A DNA stretch of 35,910 nt from Acidobacteriota bacterium. GTDB lineage: Bacteria > Acidobacteriota > Terriglobia > Bryobacterales > Bryobacteraceae. This document shows positions 15,882 through 25,148 of this stretch, one piece after another. The notes beneath the pieces were generated by a model that saw only the letters and a program-made list of their open reading frames with translations, did no database searches and had not been told where the DNA came from. Where the stretch lies: assembly GCA_947470805.1 (NCBI GenBank), contig CANIVU010000092.1:1-35910 (forward strand). Direction: 5' to 3'. Made by a program: the position numbers and the translations under genes. The number at the start of each line of letters is the position of its first letter. Within the stretch, counting starts at the first letter, position 1.

Positions 15882-15908
15882 AGGACTTCTAGGACTGCTA
15901 GGACTGCT
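15882..15908. repeat. three tandem 9-bp repeats over a stop codon
   Basis: AGGACTTCT, AGGACTGCT and AGGACTGCT follow each other without a gap. The minus-strand stop codon of the response regulator (15907-15909) lies at the last copy, so a change in copy number would not alter the protein. It may simply be slippage. Confidence 0.7.
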
Positions 15909-16536
15909 AGGCGGAGATGAGGCCGTGGCGGATGGCGTAACGGACCAGCGAGGCGACATTGTGAATGCGGAGTTTATCCATCATGCGGGATCGATGGGTT
16001 TCGACCGTCTTGACGCTGAGGTGGAGCTGTTCACCGATTTCCTTGCTGCTGAGCCCCTCGGCGACGAGTTGTAGGATCTGGCGTTCGCGGAGGGTAAGGG
16101 GATCGCTTGGTTCCGGCATCAAGGCGCGGTAGTTGCTTAAGATTGGGCCCATCATGGCTTGGCTGACGTAGGGATCCCCATGGAGGGCGTGTTGGATGGC
16201 GACGATGAGTTGGGCGACGCCTTCGGATTTCGAGACGATGGCGTTGGCGCGGCACCGCAGGGCTTCAACAACGGCGGCCTCGTCGTTTCTTCCGGTGAGG
16301 AGGACGACGGCGCAGCGCGGTTCGATGTCGTGAATTTCCTCGCAAACGTTGAAGCCGTTCATGCCGGGGAGACCGACGTCGAGAACAACAACTTGCGGGT
16401 GATGGACGCGGAAGAGAGCTAGGGCTTCCAGACCGTTACTGGCGACAGCGACGATGTTGAATCCCGATGCTTCGAGGGCCATTTTCAAGGAGTCTGTGAA
16501 TACGGGATGGTCATCAACGAGCAAGACGGAGGTCAC
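15907..16536 (-). CDS. NarL/FixJ-type response regulator (receiver plus LuxR HTH)
   Basis: This is a two-component response regulator that binds DNA after phosphorylation. The receiver domain fills residues 1-120, with the acidic pair Asp8/Asp9, phospho-acceptor Asp53 in VVVLDVGLPGMNG, Thr81 in LLTG and Lys103 in IVSKSEG. A LuxR-type helix-turn-helix follows: LTLRERQILQLVAEG, then SSKEIGEQLHLSVKTVETHRSRM. All phosphorylation residues are present. Start is GTG at 16536, with AGGAT upstream. It lies next to a pilin and a PilZ-like gene; the hybrid kinase at 17571 on the other strand is a possible partner, by proximity only. Confidence 0.93.
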   Translation of the reverse strand: MTSVLLVDDHPVFTDSLKMALEASGFNIVAVASNGLEALALFRVHHPQVVVLDVGLPGMNGFNVCEEIHDIEPRCAVVLLTGRNDEAAVVEALRCRANAIVSKSEGVAQLIVAIQHALHGDPYVSQAMMGPILSNYRALMPEPSDPLTLRERQILQLVAEGLSSKEIGEQLHLSVKTVETHRSRMMDKLRIHNVASLVRYAIRHGLISA

Positions 16537-16792
16537 ACAAGCATCCTACCGTACAACGGGCGACCACGGGTAACGCAACCACCATCAACGCCAATTCGAT
16601 TGCAGCGAAGGTTGGGTGGCAGGGCAATGATTATGAGCAAGGGGAGGTTTGCAATGTCGACGGAAGCTCGATTGAAGGGGTGAACGGAGTACCCTCATTC
16701 GATGAGGAAACGCCCAAGCTCGACACCCAGTTGGCCAGCAGCGCCGAACACCACAATGTTTTTTGACATTCAGACAAAGAAAAACATGCCTT

Positions 16793-17158
16793 TCAAACGC
16801 GCCCAGGCTTGCGCGATTCATTCGGTTCAAACGCGCTTATCAGGCGGCGCAGACCGGAAAGACGTGTCAGGCGTTGCTCCGTGACGATCCCAATGTTGTA
16901 GAGCGCAGCACCCTCCGCCACCGCAGGGCTACAGTAGGAAACCTCGCCTACGAACATGTCCTCGCCGACATCCAGTCGGCCGGCGAGACCAGCGTCAGCC
17001 GACATATGTGACTGGACGCACATTACGCGTTCCCTGGCATCGCTTCCCCGAATCGGGATTGGCGTCCGGTTCGCATCCCATGAGGCACCAAGAACCTGCA
17101 GTGTCGCCATCGCATCCACCGTGATCCGGGGCCGAGTTCGTTCTTCCGCTTTTTGCAT
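16793..17158 (-). CDS. PilZ-domain-like protein, 121 aa
   Basis: This is a small protein resembling the PilZ-like, potentially c-di-GMP-binding, domain of acidobacterial proteins. The opening RTRPRITVDAMATLQVLG and the later GEVSYCSPA followed by LYNIGIVTE fit the two ends of a PilZ barrel. The classic RxxxR and D/NxSxxG motifs are only weakly kept (RTRPR is present; SDARERVMC stands where DxSxxG would be), so nucleotide binding is doubtful. The longest frame starts with GTG at 17173, but AAGGAG inside that extension lies six bases before the ATG at 17158, which is taken as the start. It is upstream of the response regulator on the same strand with a 256-base gap. Confidence 0.55.
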   Translation of the reverse strand: MQKAEERTRPRITVDAMATLQVLGASWDANRTPIPIRGSDARERVMCVQSHMSADAGLAGRLDVGEDMFVGEVSYCSPAVAEGAALYNIGIVTEQRLTRLSGLRRLISAFEPNESRKPGRV

Positions 17159-17570
17159 ATTGAACTCCTTCACTACGCTTTATCGGACGTAAAAACGAAT
17201 CCCCGTCCGTGAATTTCACTCCTCAGGAAGCCTTCAATCTTGACGACCATCGCGGAGTGTGTCGTACCCTTGTTTTGCGACCAGTAGTGGCCAAGTCGAA
17301 CTGACGGGGAGTAGGAAGTTCGCGGCCGTGGCGCTTCAGCGTGGGGAGGAGTTCATAGTTGAGACCCGCGAGTTCAAAAATGATAGCGATCTAAAAACCT
17401 TGATCGCTATCGTAAAAATACTACCGGAGAGAACTCCCTTTCAGGGTAACGAAGCCCGGGGGGCGTTGGCATACAGGCTTATACTGAGTTCCGTGGATGG
17501 GAGTTTGTAACTTCGCAATGCGGTGGCTGCTCCGATTGTCACTCTTGGCTGAAGAGAATAGACTCTAATC
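17159..17570. other. intergenic region with a 9-bp dyad and a doubtful small ORF
   Basis: This gap separates the divergently transcribed PilZ-like and histidine-kinase genes and should hold both promoters. GATAGCGAT (17382-17390) and ATCGCTATC (17403-17411) form a perfect inverted repeat around 12 bases. A plus-strand GTG frame at 17259-17510 (83 codons) has a fairly protein-like translation (FAAVALQRGEEFIVETREF), but its GGAG is only one base from the start and I recognise no family, so it is not called as a gene. Confidence 0.5.
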
Positions 17571-20500
17571 GTGCCTAAATCGAATGCCGGTTGGAGTGAG
17601 ACCGATAGGTGGAAGGCGTCTGGACGGCGCTTGGTCTACCTGTTTTTGGCGGCGTGCGCGTTTTGGGTGAACGGGTATCCGATCCGGCTATCGGACGGCG
17701 CCGACATTCTGAGCGGTACGATTTTCACGATATCGGCGGCGATACTGGGCGGAGCGCCGGCGGCGATATTGGTTAGTTTTGCGGGCGGGCTTCGGACGTA
17801 CCTGATGTGGGGGCACCCCTGGGCAATTCCGCTGATGGTGTTGGAAGCTGCGTTTGTGGCGCTGTTTGCGCGCCGGGACCGCACGCCGGTGATGACGGTG
17901 ATCGTGTATTGGGCCCTGATCGGGATTCCGCTGGTGATTGCGGTGTACCGGTGGCGGTTGGGGCTGGGGGTGGATTTTGTCTGGATGATCGGACTGGCCG
18001 ATACAATGGCGGGGATATTAGGCGCGATAGCGGTGCATATGCTATCCACCATGGAGCGGGTACGGAGCGCGGCGGAGAAGCTGGAATTTGCGTGGCCGTC
18101 GTATTCGCTGCAGAGCCATATCTGGGTGAGCGCACTATTGTTCGGCATTTTGCCGCTGCTGATTCTGCTGGAGTACGCCGGAGGGGAACTGACGCGGACA
18201 CGGGAGCAGGAGTCGCAGATCCGGTTGCGGGAGGCGGCAGACGGGCTGGACTTAGTGTTGCGCGGCTTGTTGCCTGCGAACGGACGGTTGACGGCGGTGC
18301 GCGGCGGGGACAGGGGGAAGTTGCATTTGTCGTGGCGCGAGGCGGGGGGCGAAGAGGTATCGAAGCAGGTGGCGGCGAGTATGAGTTCGTTGCCGATGCA
18401 GCGGCTGCTGGTCTTTTCGGCGGACGGGAAGCTGCTCTACTCGCAGCCGGAGGACGGGACGCCGGAGGAGGCGACGCAGCGGCGGATATTGGCGGCGATG
18501 GCAAAAGGGACGAACCGGTCGTCGTTTGAGTTCCGGAGGCATCATCCAATATTGGCGCAGGCGGCGCGGTATCTGGCAGGGAGCGCGCGGAACGAGGCGG
18601 GGGGTTATACGGTGGTGGCGACGCAGCCGGCGTCGTTTGCGGGGGGCGACAGCCGGTCGCTGCGGAAGGTGGCGCTGGTGTGGCTGAATGGGACGATCTT
18701 GATATCGCTGATTCTGGGGTCATGGTTTGCGGCGCGGGTGACACGATCGCTACAGAATTTAGTGATGGCAATGCAGGCATCGCTACGGGAGGACGGGGTG
18801 ATTGGCATCTGTCCGGCCAACGCGAACTCGGAGGTGCGGCTGTTGTGGAGCGGATTCCAGTTGCTGCAGCGAAAACTGTCGGCGGCGGTGGAGGAGCACC
18901 GGGTGAATGCGCGGCAGGCGATGGAGGCGGTGAATGAAAAAAGCGCGTTTATGGCTGCGGTGAGCCACGAATTGCGGGGGCCGATGAGCAGCATATCTGG
19001 CGTGGCGGCATTGATGAACGTGCCGTCGGATTCGGGGTTGCCGATGATCCGGACGGAGGAAGGCGTGAAGATGATCGCGCGTTCGAGCCGTCATTTGATA
19101 TCGATTATGGACGACATCGCGGATTTTTCCCGTCTGGAGGCGCACACGATGCCGATCCGGCCGGCGGAATTTCCGCTGGCGGCGGCGGTGACGGATGTAG
19201 TGGAATGGGTGGAGGCGGAGGCGCGCAAGAAGTCGATTGAAGTAGGCATTCTGGTGGGTCCGGAGGTTCCGGTGCGGATCGTCGCCGATCGCACCCGTGT
19301 GGCACAGATCATGTTTAATCTGCTGCAGAACGCGATCAAATTCACCGACCGGGGGCAAGTGCGGATTCGATTGGAGCGTGTGGGCGGAGGGGAGGGGACC
19401 AGGAGCGCTGACTTGCAGATACAGGTGGAAGACACCGGCGACGGGATTCCCCTGGAGATCCAGGAAAAGGTGTTTGAGCCATTCTTTCACCGGTCGACAA
19501 GCAGGGCGACGCCGAGGGCGGGGTCCGGGCTTGGGCTGGCGATTGTGAAGCGTCTGGTGGAGCAGATGGGCGGTACGGTGTCGATCCGGAGTTCAGTGGG
19601 CTGGGGGACGTGGGTGACGATTCGTCTGCGGGTGGGATTGGCGGAGACGGATGGGCGGATGGGCGAGATTTGCGGGACCGGTGTGTTTGCGATGGGCGCG
19701 TCACTAGCCAGGGAGTCGTTGCTAAGCCAATGGATGAACCTGGGGTTGCCGGTGCGGACGGTGATTTTCGACGAAGGGATGGACTGGGCGAGTGTTGGGG
19801 GCGACGGGGGAGTAGCGTTCGTGGACAGCGAGGAGATGCCGGGGGATGGGGCGGGCCGGGAGGAGTTCCTGACGGCTGCGGCGGCGGCGGGATTCCGGCA
19901 TTTTGTCGTGGTGGAATCGTTTGCGGCGTCGGTGCCACCGGTAGCGGAGCGGATGTGCGGGGAGATGGCAGTCCATTGGATTTCCTGGCCGCCGATGATT
20001 TACCGGTTTCCGCCGGTGTCTCAGTTCCTGTTACCGACGACGGTGGCGCCGGCGTTAGCCGAGGACGCGGAGCGGAAACCGTTGCATATCCTGATTGCAG
20101 AGGATAACGGCGATAGCCGGCTGCTCTTGCAATTGGCGCTGGAGCTTTTTGGGCATTCGGTCGTGGCGGTTGGAGATGGGGTGGACGTGTTGCCGGCGTT
20201 GGAGGCGGACCATTTTGACGCTGTTCTGCTGGACATTGAGATGCCGCTGATGGGTGGCATAGAGGTCATTGGACTTTTGCGTTCGGACTCGCGATTCGAG
20301 AAGCTGCCGGTGTATGCGGTGACGGCGCATTCGGCGGAGAACTACCGGGTTGAGTTTTTAGAGGCTGGATTTACGGGACATTTGGCCAAGCCATATGCGT
20401 TGGAAGAAGTGGATCAATTATTGCGTGGTAGGCGGCGAGCGGCGGCGGAGATTGATACGGCCGGGTTAGTTGACGGGAAGATTTTCCTGCAGTATGCGGC

Positions 20501-20822
20501 GGTCGTGGGTGTTGGATCGTACGCGGTGGAGATGGTGGTAAGGCGAATTCTGGGCGAGGTGCGGGCTTGGTTGGCGCTGGAGCCTCGTTGCGATGAGGGC
20601 CACGAAAAACGATTGCACGCGTTGTCAGGTTCCTGTTCGCTGATTGGGGCGCGGAAGCTGGCCACGGTGTTGCGGGAGCTATCGAATCAGGAGAGCTCGC
20701 GGACGGAGGCGGAGTGGAACCTGAAGGTGGCGGAGGCGCAGAAACTGCTGGAGGGAACGCAGACGGAATTGCTGCAGATACTGGCGGAGTGGGTTGGGTC
20801 GGCAGGGGCATCGAAGGGGTAA
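17571..20822 (+). CDS. hybrid sensor histidine kinase with receiver and HPt domains, 1083 aa
   Basis: This is a membrane phosphorelay sensor. Residues about 20-160 form a block of five or six hydrophobic helices resembling 5TM sensor modules. A further helix (about 183-203), a presumably extracytoplasmic domain (about 205-360) and another helix leading to a HAMP-like linker follow. The kinase core is complete: His466 in AVSHELRGPM, Asn587 in NLLQNAIKF, Asp621 in DTGDGIP and the GSGLGLAI box from 651. Next comes a degenerate, receiver-sized segment (about 690-820) without a phospho-acceptor aspartate, then a true receiver (acidic pair in IAEDNG, Asp888 in LLDIEMP, lysine in LAKPY). Last is an HPt domain with His1016 in RLHALSGS. 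The start is GTG with only a weak GAAGAG before it. A soluble regulator would receive phosphate from the HPt. Confidence 0.92.
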   Translation: MPKSNAGWSETDRWKASGRRLVYLFLAACAFWVNGYPIRLSDGADILSGTIFTISAAILGGAPAAILVSFAGGLRTYLMWGHPWAIPLMVLEAAFVALFARRDRTPVMTVIVYWALIGIPLVIAVYRWRLGLGVDFVWMIGLADTMAGILGAIAVHMLSTMERVRSAAEKLEFAWPSYSLQSHIWVSALLFGILPLLILLEYAGGELTRTREQESQIRLREAADGLDLVLRGLLPANGRLTAVRGGDRGKLHLSWREAGGEEVSKQVAASMSSLPMQRLLVFSADGKLLYSQPEDGTPEEATQRRILAAMAKGTNRSSFEFRRHHPILAQAARYLAGSARNEAGGYTVVATQPASFAGGDSRSLRKVALVWLNGTILISLILGSWFAARVTRSLQNLVMAMQASLREDGVIGICPANANSEVRLLWSGFQLLQRKLSAAVEEHRVNARQAMEAVNEKSAFMAAVSHELRGPMSSISGVAALMNVPSDSGLPMIRTEEGVKMIARSSRHLISIMDDIADFSRLEAHTMPIRPAEFPLAAAVTDVVEWVEAEARKKSIEVGILVGPEVPVRIVADRTRVAQIMFNLLQNAIKFTDRGQVRIRLERVGGGEGTRSADLQIQVEDTGDGIPLEIQEKVFEPFFHRSTSRATPRAGSGLGLAIVKRLVEQMGGTVSIRSSVGWGTWVTIRLRVGLAETDGRMGEICGTGVFAMGASLARESLLSQWMNLGLPVRTVIFDEGMDWASVGGDGGVAFVDSEEMPGDGAGREEFLTAAAAAGFRHFVVVESFAASVPPVAERMCGEMAVHWISWPPMIYRFPPVSQFLLPTTVAPALAEDAERKPLHILIAEDNGDSRLLLQLALELFGHSVVAVGDGVDVLPALEADHFDAVLLDIEMPLMGGIEVIGLLRSDSRFEKLPVYAVTAHSAENYRVEFLEAGFTGHLAKPYALEEVDQLLRGRRRAAAEIDTAGLVDGKIFLQYAAVVGVGSYAVEMVVRRILGEVRAWLALEPRCDEGHEKRLHALSGSCSLIGARKLATVLRELSNQESSRTEAEWNLKVAEAQKLLEGTQTELLQILAEWVGSAGASKG

Positions 20823-20823
20823 A

Positions 20824-20852
20824 GAGGCGAAGAGGAGTGCCCGCTTCGCCTC
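20824..20852. terminator. 9-bp hairpin directly after the kinase gene
   Basis: GAGGCGAAG (20824-20832) and CTTCGCCTC (20844-20852) are exact inverted repeats around 11 bases and start two bases after the kinase stop codon. There is no T-run behind the stem, so it is terminator-like but not canonical. Confidence 0.5.
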
Positions 20853-20853
20853 A

Positions 20854-21030
20854 ACGTAGGTTTCGGCAGCTGCGGGCCTTTGCCGGGCGCGGCGACGCCG
20901 AAGACGAAGAAAAGGGCGGGGCTGATGGGGGCCACCAGGCCGGGGTGGTTGGTGACCAGGATGCGGTCGTTTTCGTCGTCGACGGCGATGTTGGCGAGGG
21001 GGGCCCAGAGGGGGGAGGGTACATTCCACT
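20854..21030 (-). pseudogene. 3' remnant of a beta-propeller-like gene
   Basis: On the minus strand about 58 codons read WNVPSPLWAPLANIAVDD, then ENDRILVTNHPGLVAPIS, then PALFFVFGVAAPGKG. The third codon position is almost always G or C, as in real genes of this genome. There is no start, a TAG TAG pair precedes the fragment, and the frame runs on past the natural end. It resembles the last blade of an NHL/SMP-30-like propeller, but I cannot assign it. It directly borders the IS1380 remnant, which probably cut the gene. Confidence 0.5.
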
Positions 21031-21047
21031 ACTATTGTTTTTCTCGC

Positions 21048-21540
21048 CTACGATCTCCGCACGATGACAACCCACCGCTTCTTCGTCCATCGCTGCAACT
21101 GCAATTCGCTCTCTACGCCCCGCCATCCGCCACCGGGGAACTCCCAATCTCTCCGTTGCGATAACTCCGCCAGATGCCGCAACACACTTTGGGTTTGTCG
21201 CAGTTTGAATAGAAAGGGAAGCCTCGCTCCTCGGCCTGGCCCATCGTCTTTTCCGTACCCCACGCCACGTCTTCACGTAGCAAAGTCGGTCACTGTTCCC
21301 GCGGGCGCACGTAGAGCCAGCCAAACAATCCCGGATGAGCGAACTCCGATGCCATCTCGTTCGGGGGTGCAAAGCGATGCGCAACACCATGCACAGCCTG
21401 GCAATGAAGCAGGCGTGATAGACATGCGAGGGCCGTCCCGGTTTCGTCGGATTGTAGCCGACACGGGCCTCTTGCTGCTTGCCATAGAGTGCCTTCACCG
21501 TCCCGTCTATATCGAGCACCCATTCCTCGGACAACAGGGG
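21048..21540 (-). pseudogene. IS1380 family transposase remnant in three frames
   Basis: Minus-strand segments match successive parts of IS1380 transposases. First comes LLSEEWVLDIDGTVKALYG, then GYNPTKPGRPSHVYHACF, which contains the first catalytic Asp region. In a second frame comes EMASEFAHPGLFGWLYVRPRE, and in a third frame FLFKLRQTQSVLRHLAEL followed by GGWRGVESELQLQRWTKKR. At least two frameshifts separate them, and both ends of the roughly 430-residue protein are missing. It is dead. Its 5' side abuts the truncated IS200 element at about 21541, and its 3' side abuts the propeller-gene remnant. Confidence 0.85.
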
Positions 21541-21764
21541 CTCACCGCGTACTTCGGCGGGATCGCGATCATCATGTGCACGTGATCCGGCATCAGATGC
21601 CCTTCCTCAATCTGGCTCTCCCGTTGCGCTGCCAGATTTCGGAATACTTCACCCAAATGCTTTCACAACTCCACATACAACGTCCTTCGACGGCATTTTG
21701 GTATGAAGATGACGTGGTATTTGCAGTCCCACTTCGTATGACTTAAACTCTGGCACTCGTCCAT
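21541..21764 (-). pseudogene. tnpA: IS200/IS605 family tnpA (HUH Y1 transposase), interrupted and truncated
   Basis: From ATG 21764, preceded by a strong AAGGAG, the minus strand reads MDECQSLSHTKWDCKYHVIF, then IPKCRRRTLYVEL and an in-frame TGA at 21663-21665 where relatives have Arg (CGA to TGA). The frame then continues KHLGEVFRNLAAQRESQIEE, then GHLMPDHVHMMIAIPPKYAVS. The metal-binding HUH motif is the HVH of PDHVHM. Similarity ends at about 21541, before the catalytic tyrosine helix, where IS1380 sequence begins. The element is therefore doubly inactivated. Confidence 0.9.
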
Positions 21765-21849
21765 CGGGTTTCTCCTTTTTGTGTGCTTGGCGGCTCACGT
21801 TCTGGAGTTTCTCCGATGGACTCCCGGATCTGTCAAACTGCTGCTGCCT

Positions 21850-21866
21850 CCCCGGCATAGCCGGGG
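21850..21866. repeat. subterminal hairpin of the IS200 left end
   Basis: CCCCGGC (21850-21856), loop ATA and GCCGGGG (21860-21866) form a perfect short hairpin about 86 bases upstream of the tnpA start. IS200/IS605 elements carry such hairpins near their ends for strand recognition by TnpA, and position and orientation fit the left end. The outer boundary of the IS is then probably between 21870 and 21900. Confidence 0.65.
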
Positions 21867-21966
21867 GGCGTCCTACGGTAGGCTAGGCCAGCGAAAGCTC
21901 GTCCACTTCAGCGAAATCGTGTGTGACCAGGCGATCGTCAAATCGCACGCCTACCTCTTCACGGGC

Positions 21967-24900
21967 GACACGCAGGTCATCATCTACTCCCGGTGGGACC
22001 GCAGCCCGAATCTGGTGGAGGCTCAGGTCACCTACCCGATTGTGACGGCAATGTTAGGCGCGCCAAAAGTGAAGGCGGTTCGAGGCCAGACGGATTTCGG
22101 GGACTCGTTCGTCTACGTCGTTTTCGAAGAGGGCACCGATATCTATTGGGCACGCAGCCGCGTGCAGGAGTTCCTTTCGACGGTGCAGCAGAAACTGCCG
22201 CAGGGCGTACAGACCGAGTTGGGGCCGGACGCCAGCGGCGTCGGCTGGGTGTACCAATACGTTTTGACGGACAGTTCCGGCAAACATGACTTGGCCGAGT
22301 TGCGTTCTCTGCAGGATTGGTATCTACGCTACCATCTGCGCTCCGTGCCGGGCGTCGCGGAGGTGGCCAGCGTCGGCGGGTTTGGCAAGCAGTATCAGGT
22401 GAATATCGACCCAAACCGGCTTCAGCAATATGGGCTGTCGGTGCAGCAGGTGGTGGCCGCGGTACGGGAGAGCAACGAAGAGGGCAGCGGTCGCGTGGTG
22501 GAGTTCGGCGCGACCGAGTACATGGTCCGTGGACGCGGCTACATTCAGTCGGTCGAGGATCTGGGGGAGGCGGTGCTGAGTACCGACGAATCCGGCGCGC
22601 CCATCCGTATTCGGGACATCGGCGAAGTCACACTCGGGCCGGATATGCGGCGCGGTGTCGCCGATCTCGACGGGAGAGGGGAAGCGGTGTCGGGGATTGT
22701 GGTGGTTCGCTACGGGGAAAACGCGCTGGAGGTCATCGAGCGCGTCAAGGCGCGGCTTGCCGAGGTGAAGGCTGGCCTGCCGCCCGGAGTCGAGGTGACC
22801 GGCATCTACGACCGCTCCAACCTGATCCGGGAAGCAATCGCCACTATCAGGTCCACAACCGTCGAGGTCATGATCACGGTTTCACTGATCATTCTGATCT
22901 TCCTTTGGCACGTGCCGAGCGCTGCGATTCCGGTGGTGACGATTCCGCTTGCCGTTTTGATCTCGTTCATTCCCTTTCGCCTGCTGGGCCTGTCGGCGAA
23001 CATAATGTCGCTGGGGGGAATCGTGCTGGCGATCGGCGCGCTGGTGGACGCGGCGATAGTGGTGGTGGAGCAATCGCACAAGAAGCTGGAGATCTGGGAC
23101 CGTGGCGGGCGGAAGGGTGATTTCCGAGAGGTGGTGATAGCGGCGATCCAGGAGGTTGGGCGCCCGAGTTTCCTGGCGCTCCTGGTTATCTCCGTTTCGT
23201 TCCTGCCGGTTCTTGCGCTTGAGAATCAGGAAGGCCGCCTGTTCCGGCCGCTGGCTTACACCAAGAATCTGGCCATGATCGTGGCGGCCGTCCTGGCGGT
23301 GACGGTGGATCCCGCACTGCGGATGTCGCTGCTGTACATGAAGAACTTCTCCTTCCGGCCGGCCTGGATCTGTTCGATTGTGAATACCGTCGTGGTGGGC
23401 CGGATTCGCCAGGAGGAGACACATCCGCTGAGTAGAATCCTGTTTCGGGTTTGTGAACCTGCGGTGCGTTGGGCACTACGCCGAAGCGGACTGGTGATCG
23501 CCGTTTCTCTTGTGGCGATGGCTGTAACGGTGCCGGTGTTTCTGCGGCTGGGTTCGGAGTTTATGCCCTCCCTCGATGAGGGAAGTATTCTCTATATGCC
23601 GTCTACGATGCCGGGAATTTCGGTCACCGAAGCGCGCCGAATCCTATAGGTCACCGATATGGCGCTGGCCTCTTTTCCGGAAGTGGACCGCGTATTGGGT
23701 AAGGCCGGCAGGGCGGAGTCGGCAACCGATCCCGCACCGCTTTCGATGCTCGAAACAGTGATCACACTCAAAGAAAAATCCAAGTGGCGCCGTAAGCAGA
23801 TGTGGTACTCATCGTGGGCGCCGGAATGGATGAAGTCTGTGTTCCGCCTGTTCGTGCCGGACAATATCTCCCAGGATGAACTGATCGCGGAAATGAATCA
23901 GGCCTTGCAAGTGCCCGGAGCGTCGAACTCCTGGACGATGCCGATCCGCGCCCGCATCGATATGCAGAGTACCGGAATCCGCACTCCGGTAGGCCTCAAG
24001 GTGCAGGGCCCTGATCTGCGGGTCATCGACGAACTCGCGCAGCAGGTTGAGAAACAGTTGGCGTCAATACCGGGAACCCGGGGCGCCTTCGCGGAACGGA
24101 TCGGACTGGGACACTATCTCGATTTTGAGTGGAATCGAGCCGAGTTGGCCAGGTACGGACTGTCCATTCAGGCAGCCCAAACGGCCGTGCAGAACACCAT
24201 CGGTGGGGAAAATATCTCGATGACCGTAGAGGGCCGGGAACGGTACCCGGTCAACGTGCGCTATAAACGGGATTATCGCTCCGACATACCAATGATCGAG
24301 CGCATCGTCCTTCCCGCCGCCGGCGGAAAACAACAGGTTACCGTCGGCCAGGTGGCGGCCGTGCGCCGGGTTACCGGGCCGGCCATGATCCGCGATGAGG
24401 ACGGGATGCTGACCACCTACGTCTACGTCGATCTGGCGGGGCGCGATCCTAGCGGTTATGTTGCGGAAGCGCGGGCCTGGATCGAACGAACCGTTCCAAT
24501 CCCCATCGGTTATTCGGTTCGCTGGAGCGGTCAGTACGAGGCGATTAAACGTGTGCATCACCGCTTGATGATCGTCATTCCGGCGACGCTCGCGCTGATT
24601 GTTGTCCTTCTCTATCTGAACACCCGCTCCATGGTCAAGTTGTTCATTGTGCTGTTGGCGGTGCCCTTCTCGGCAATCGGCGCGGTTTGGTTTCTGTACC
24701 TCCTCGACTACAACATGAGTACAGCGGTTTGGGTGGGCATGATCGCCCTGCTGGGCGTCGATTCGGAAACCGGTGTATTCATGTTGCTCTACCTGGATCT
24801 CGCCTATAACAAGGCGATGGAAGAGGGCACGCTGACGAGCCTGAGCGCATTGGACGACACGCTGGTGGAGGGCGCGGTGAAACGAATCCGGCCCAAGTTC

Positions 24901-25092
24901 ATGACTGTGGCGACTGACATGATCGGACTGGTTCCTGTTCTTTGGGCAACCGGCACCGGCGCTGACGTAATGAAGCGCATCGCGGCTCCTTTGATTGGGG
25001 GACTGTTCACTTCGTTTCTCCTGGAACTTCTTGTTTATCCGGTTCTTTACAAGATTTGGAAGTGGAAGTTTGAGCTGCGTTCCCGGATGTGA
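21967..25092 (+). pseudogene. cusA: CusA/CzcA-like heavy-metal efflux RND pump, 5'-truncated with in-frame TAG
   Basis: HME-type RND pumps are inner-membrane trimers that expel Cu(I), Ag(I), Zn or Co with periplasmic and outer-membrane partners. Similarity starts abruptly at DTQVIIYSRWDRSP (21967), about 45 residues into the family, so TM1 is missing; the open frame back to 21781 runs into IS200 DNA. The frame stays open through VDAAIVVVEQ (the TM4 aspartate), LYMPSTMPGIS and EARRIL, then hits TAG at 23647-23649 where relatives have Gln (CAG to TAG). It resumes in the same frame with VTDMALASFPEVDRVLGKAG and runs to a normal C-terminus, including GVDSETGVFMLLYLD. Two of the CusA methionine positions are kept (LYMP, IDMQSTGI), while the third is Leu in RYGLS. 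No cusB, cusC or metal regulator is nearby. It is almost certainly non-functional. Confidence 0.9.
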
Positions 25093-25148
25093 GGTCCCTC
25101 AGAGGAGTTGCATGCCTCGCTCGCGTCTCGCGCATGGATAGGCGGTAG

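Noticed and set aside
20851-21534. 227-codon minus-strand frame as one protein
   Set aside because: Only its first part matches IS1380 transposase; the rest is out of frame with both the IS1380 continuation and the propeller-gene remnant.
21781-21966. Annotated-looking N-terminus of the RND frame (62 codons)
   Set aside because: It has no similarity to RND TM1 and overlaps the IS200 end; the open frame there is accidental.
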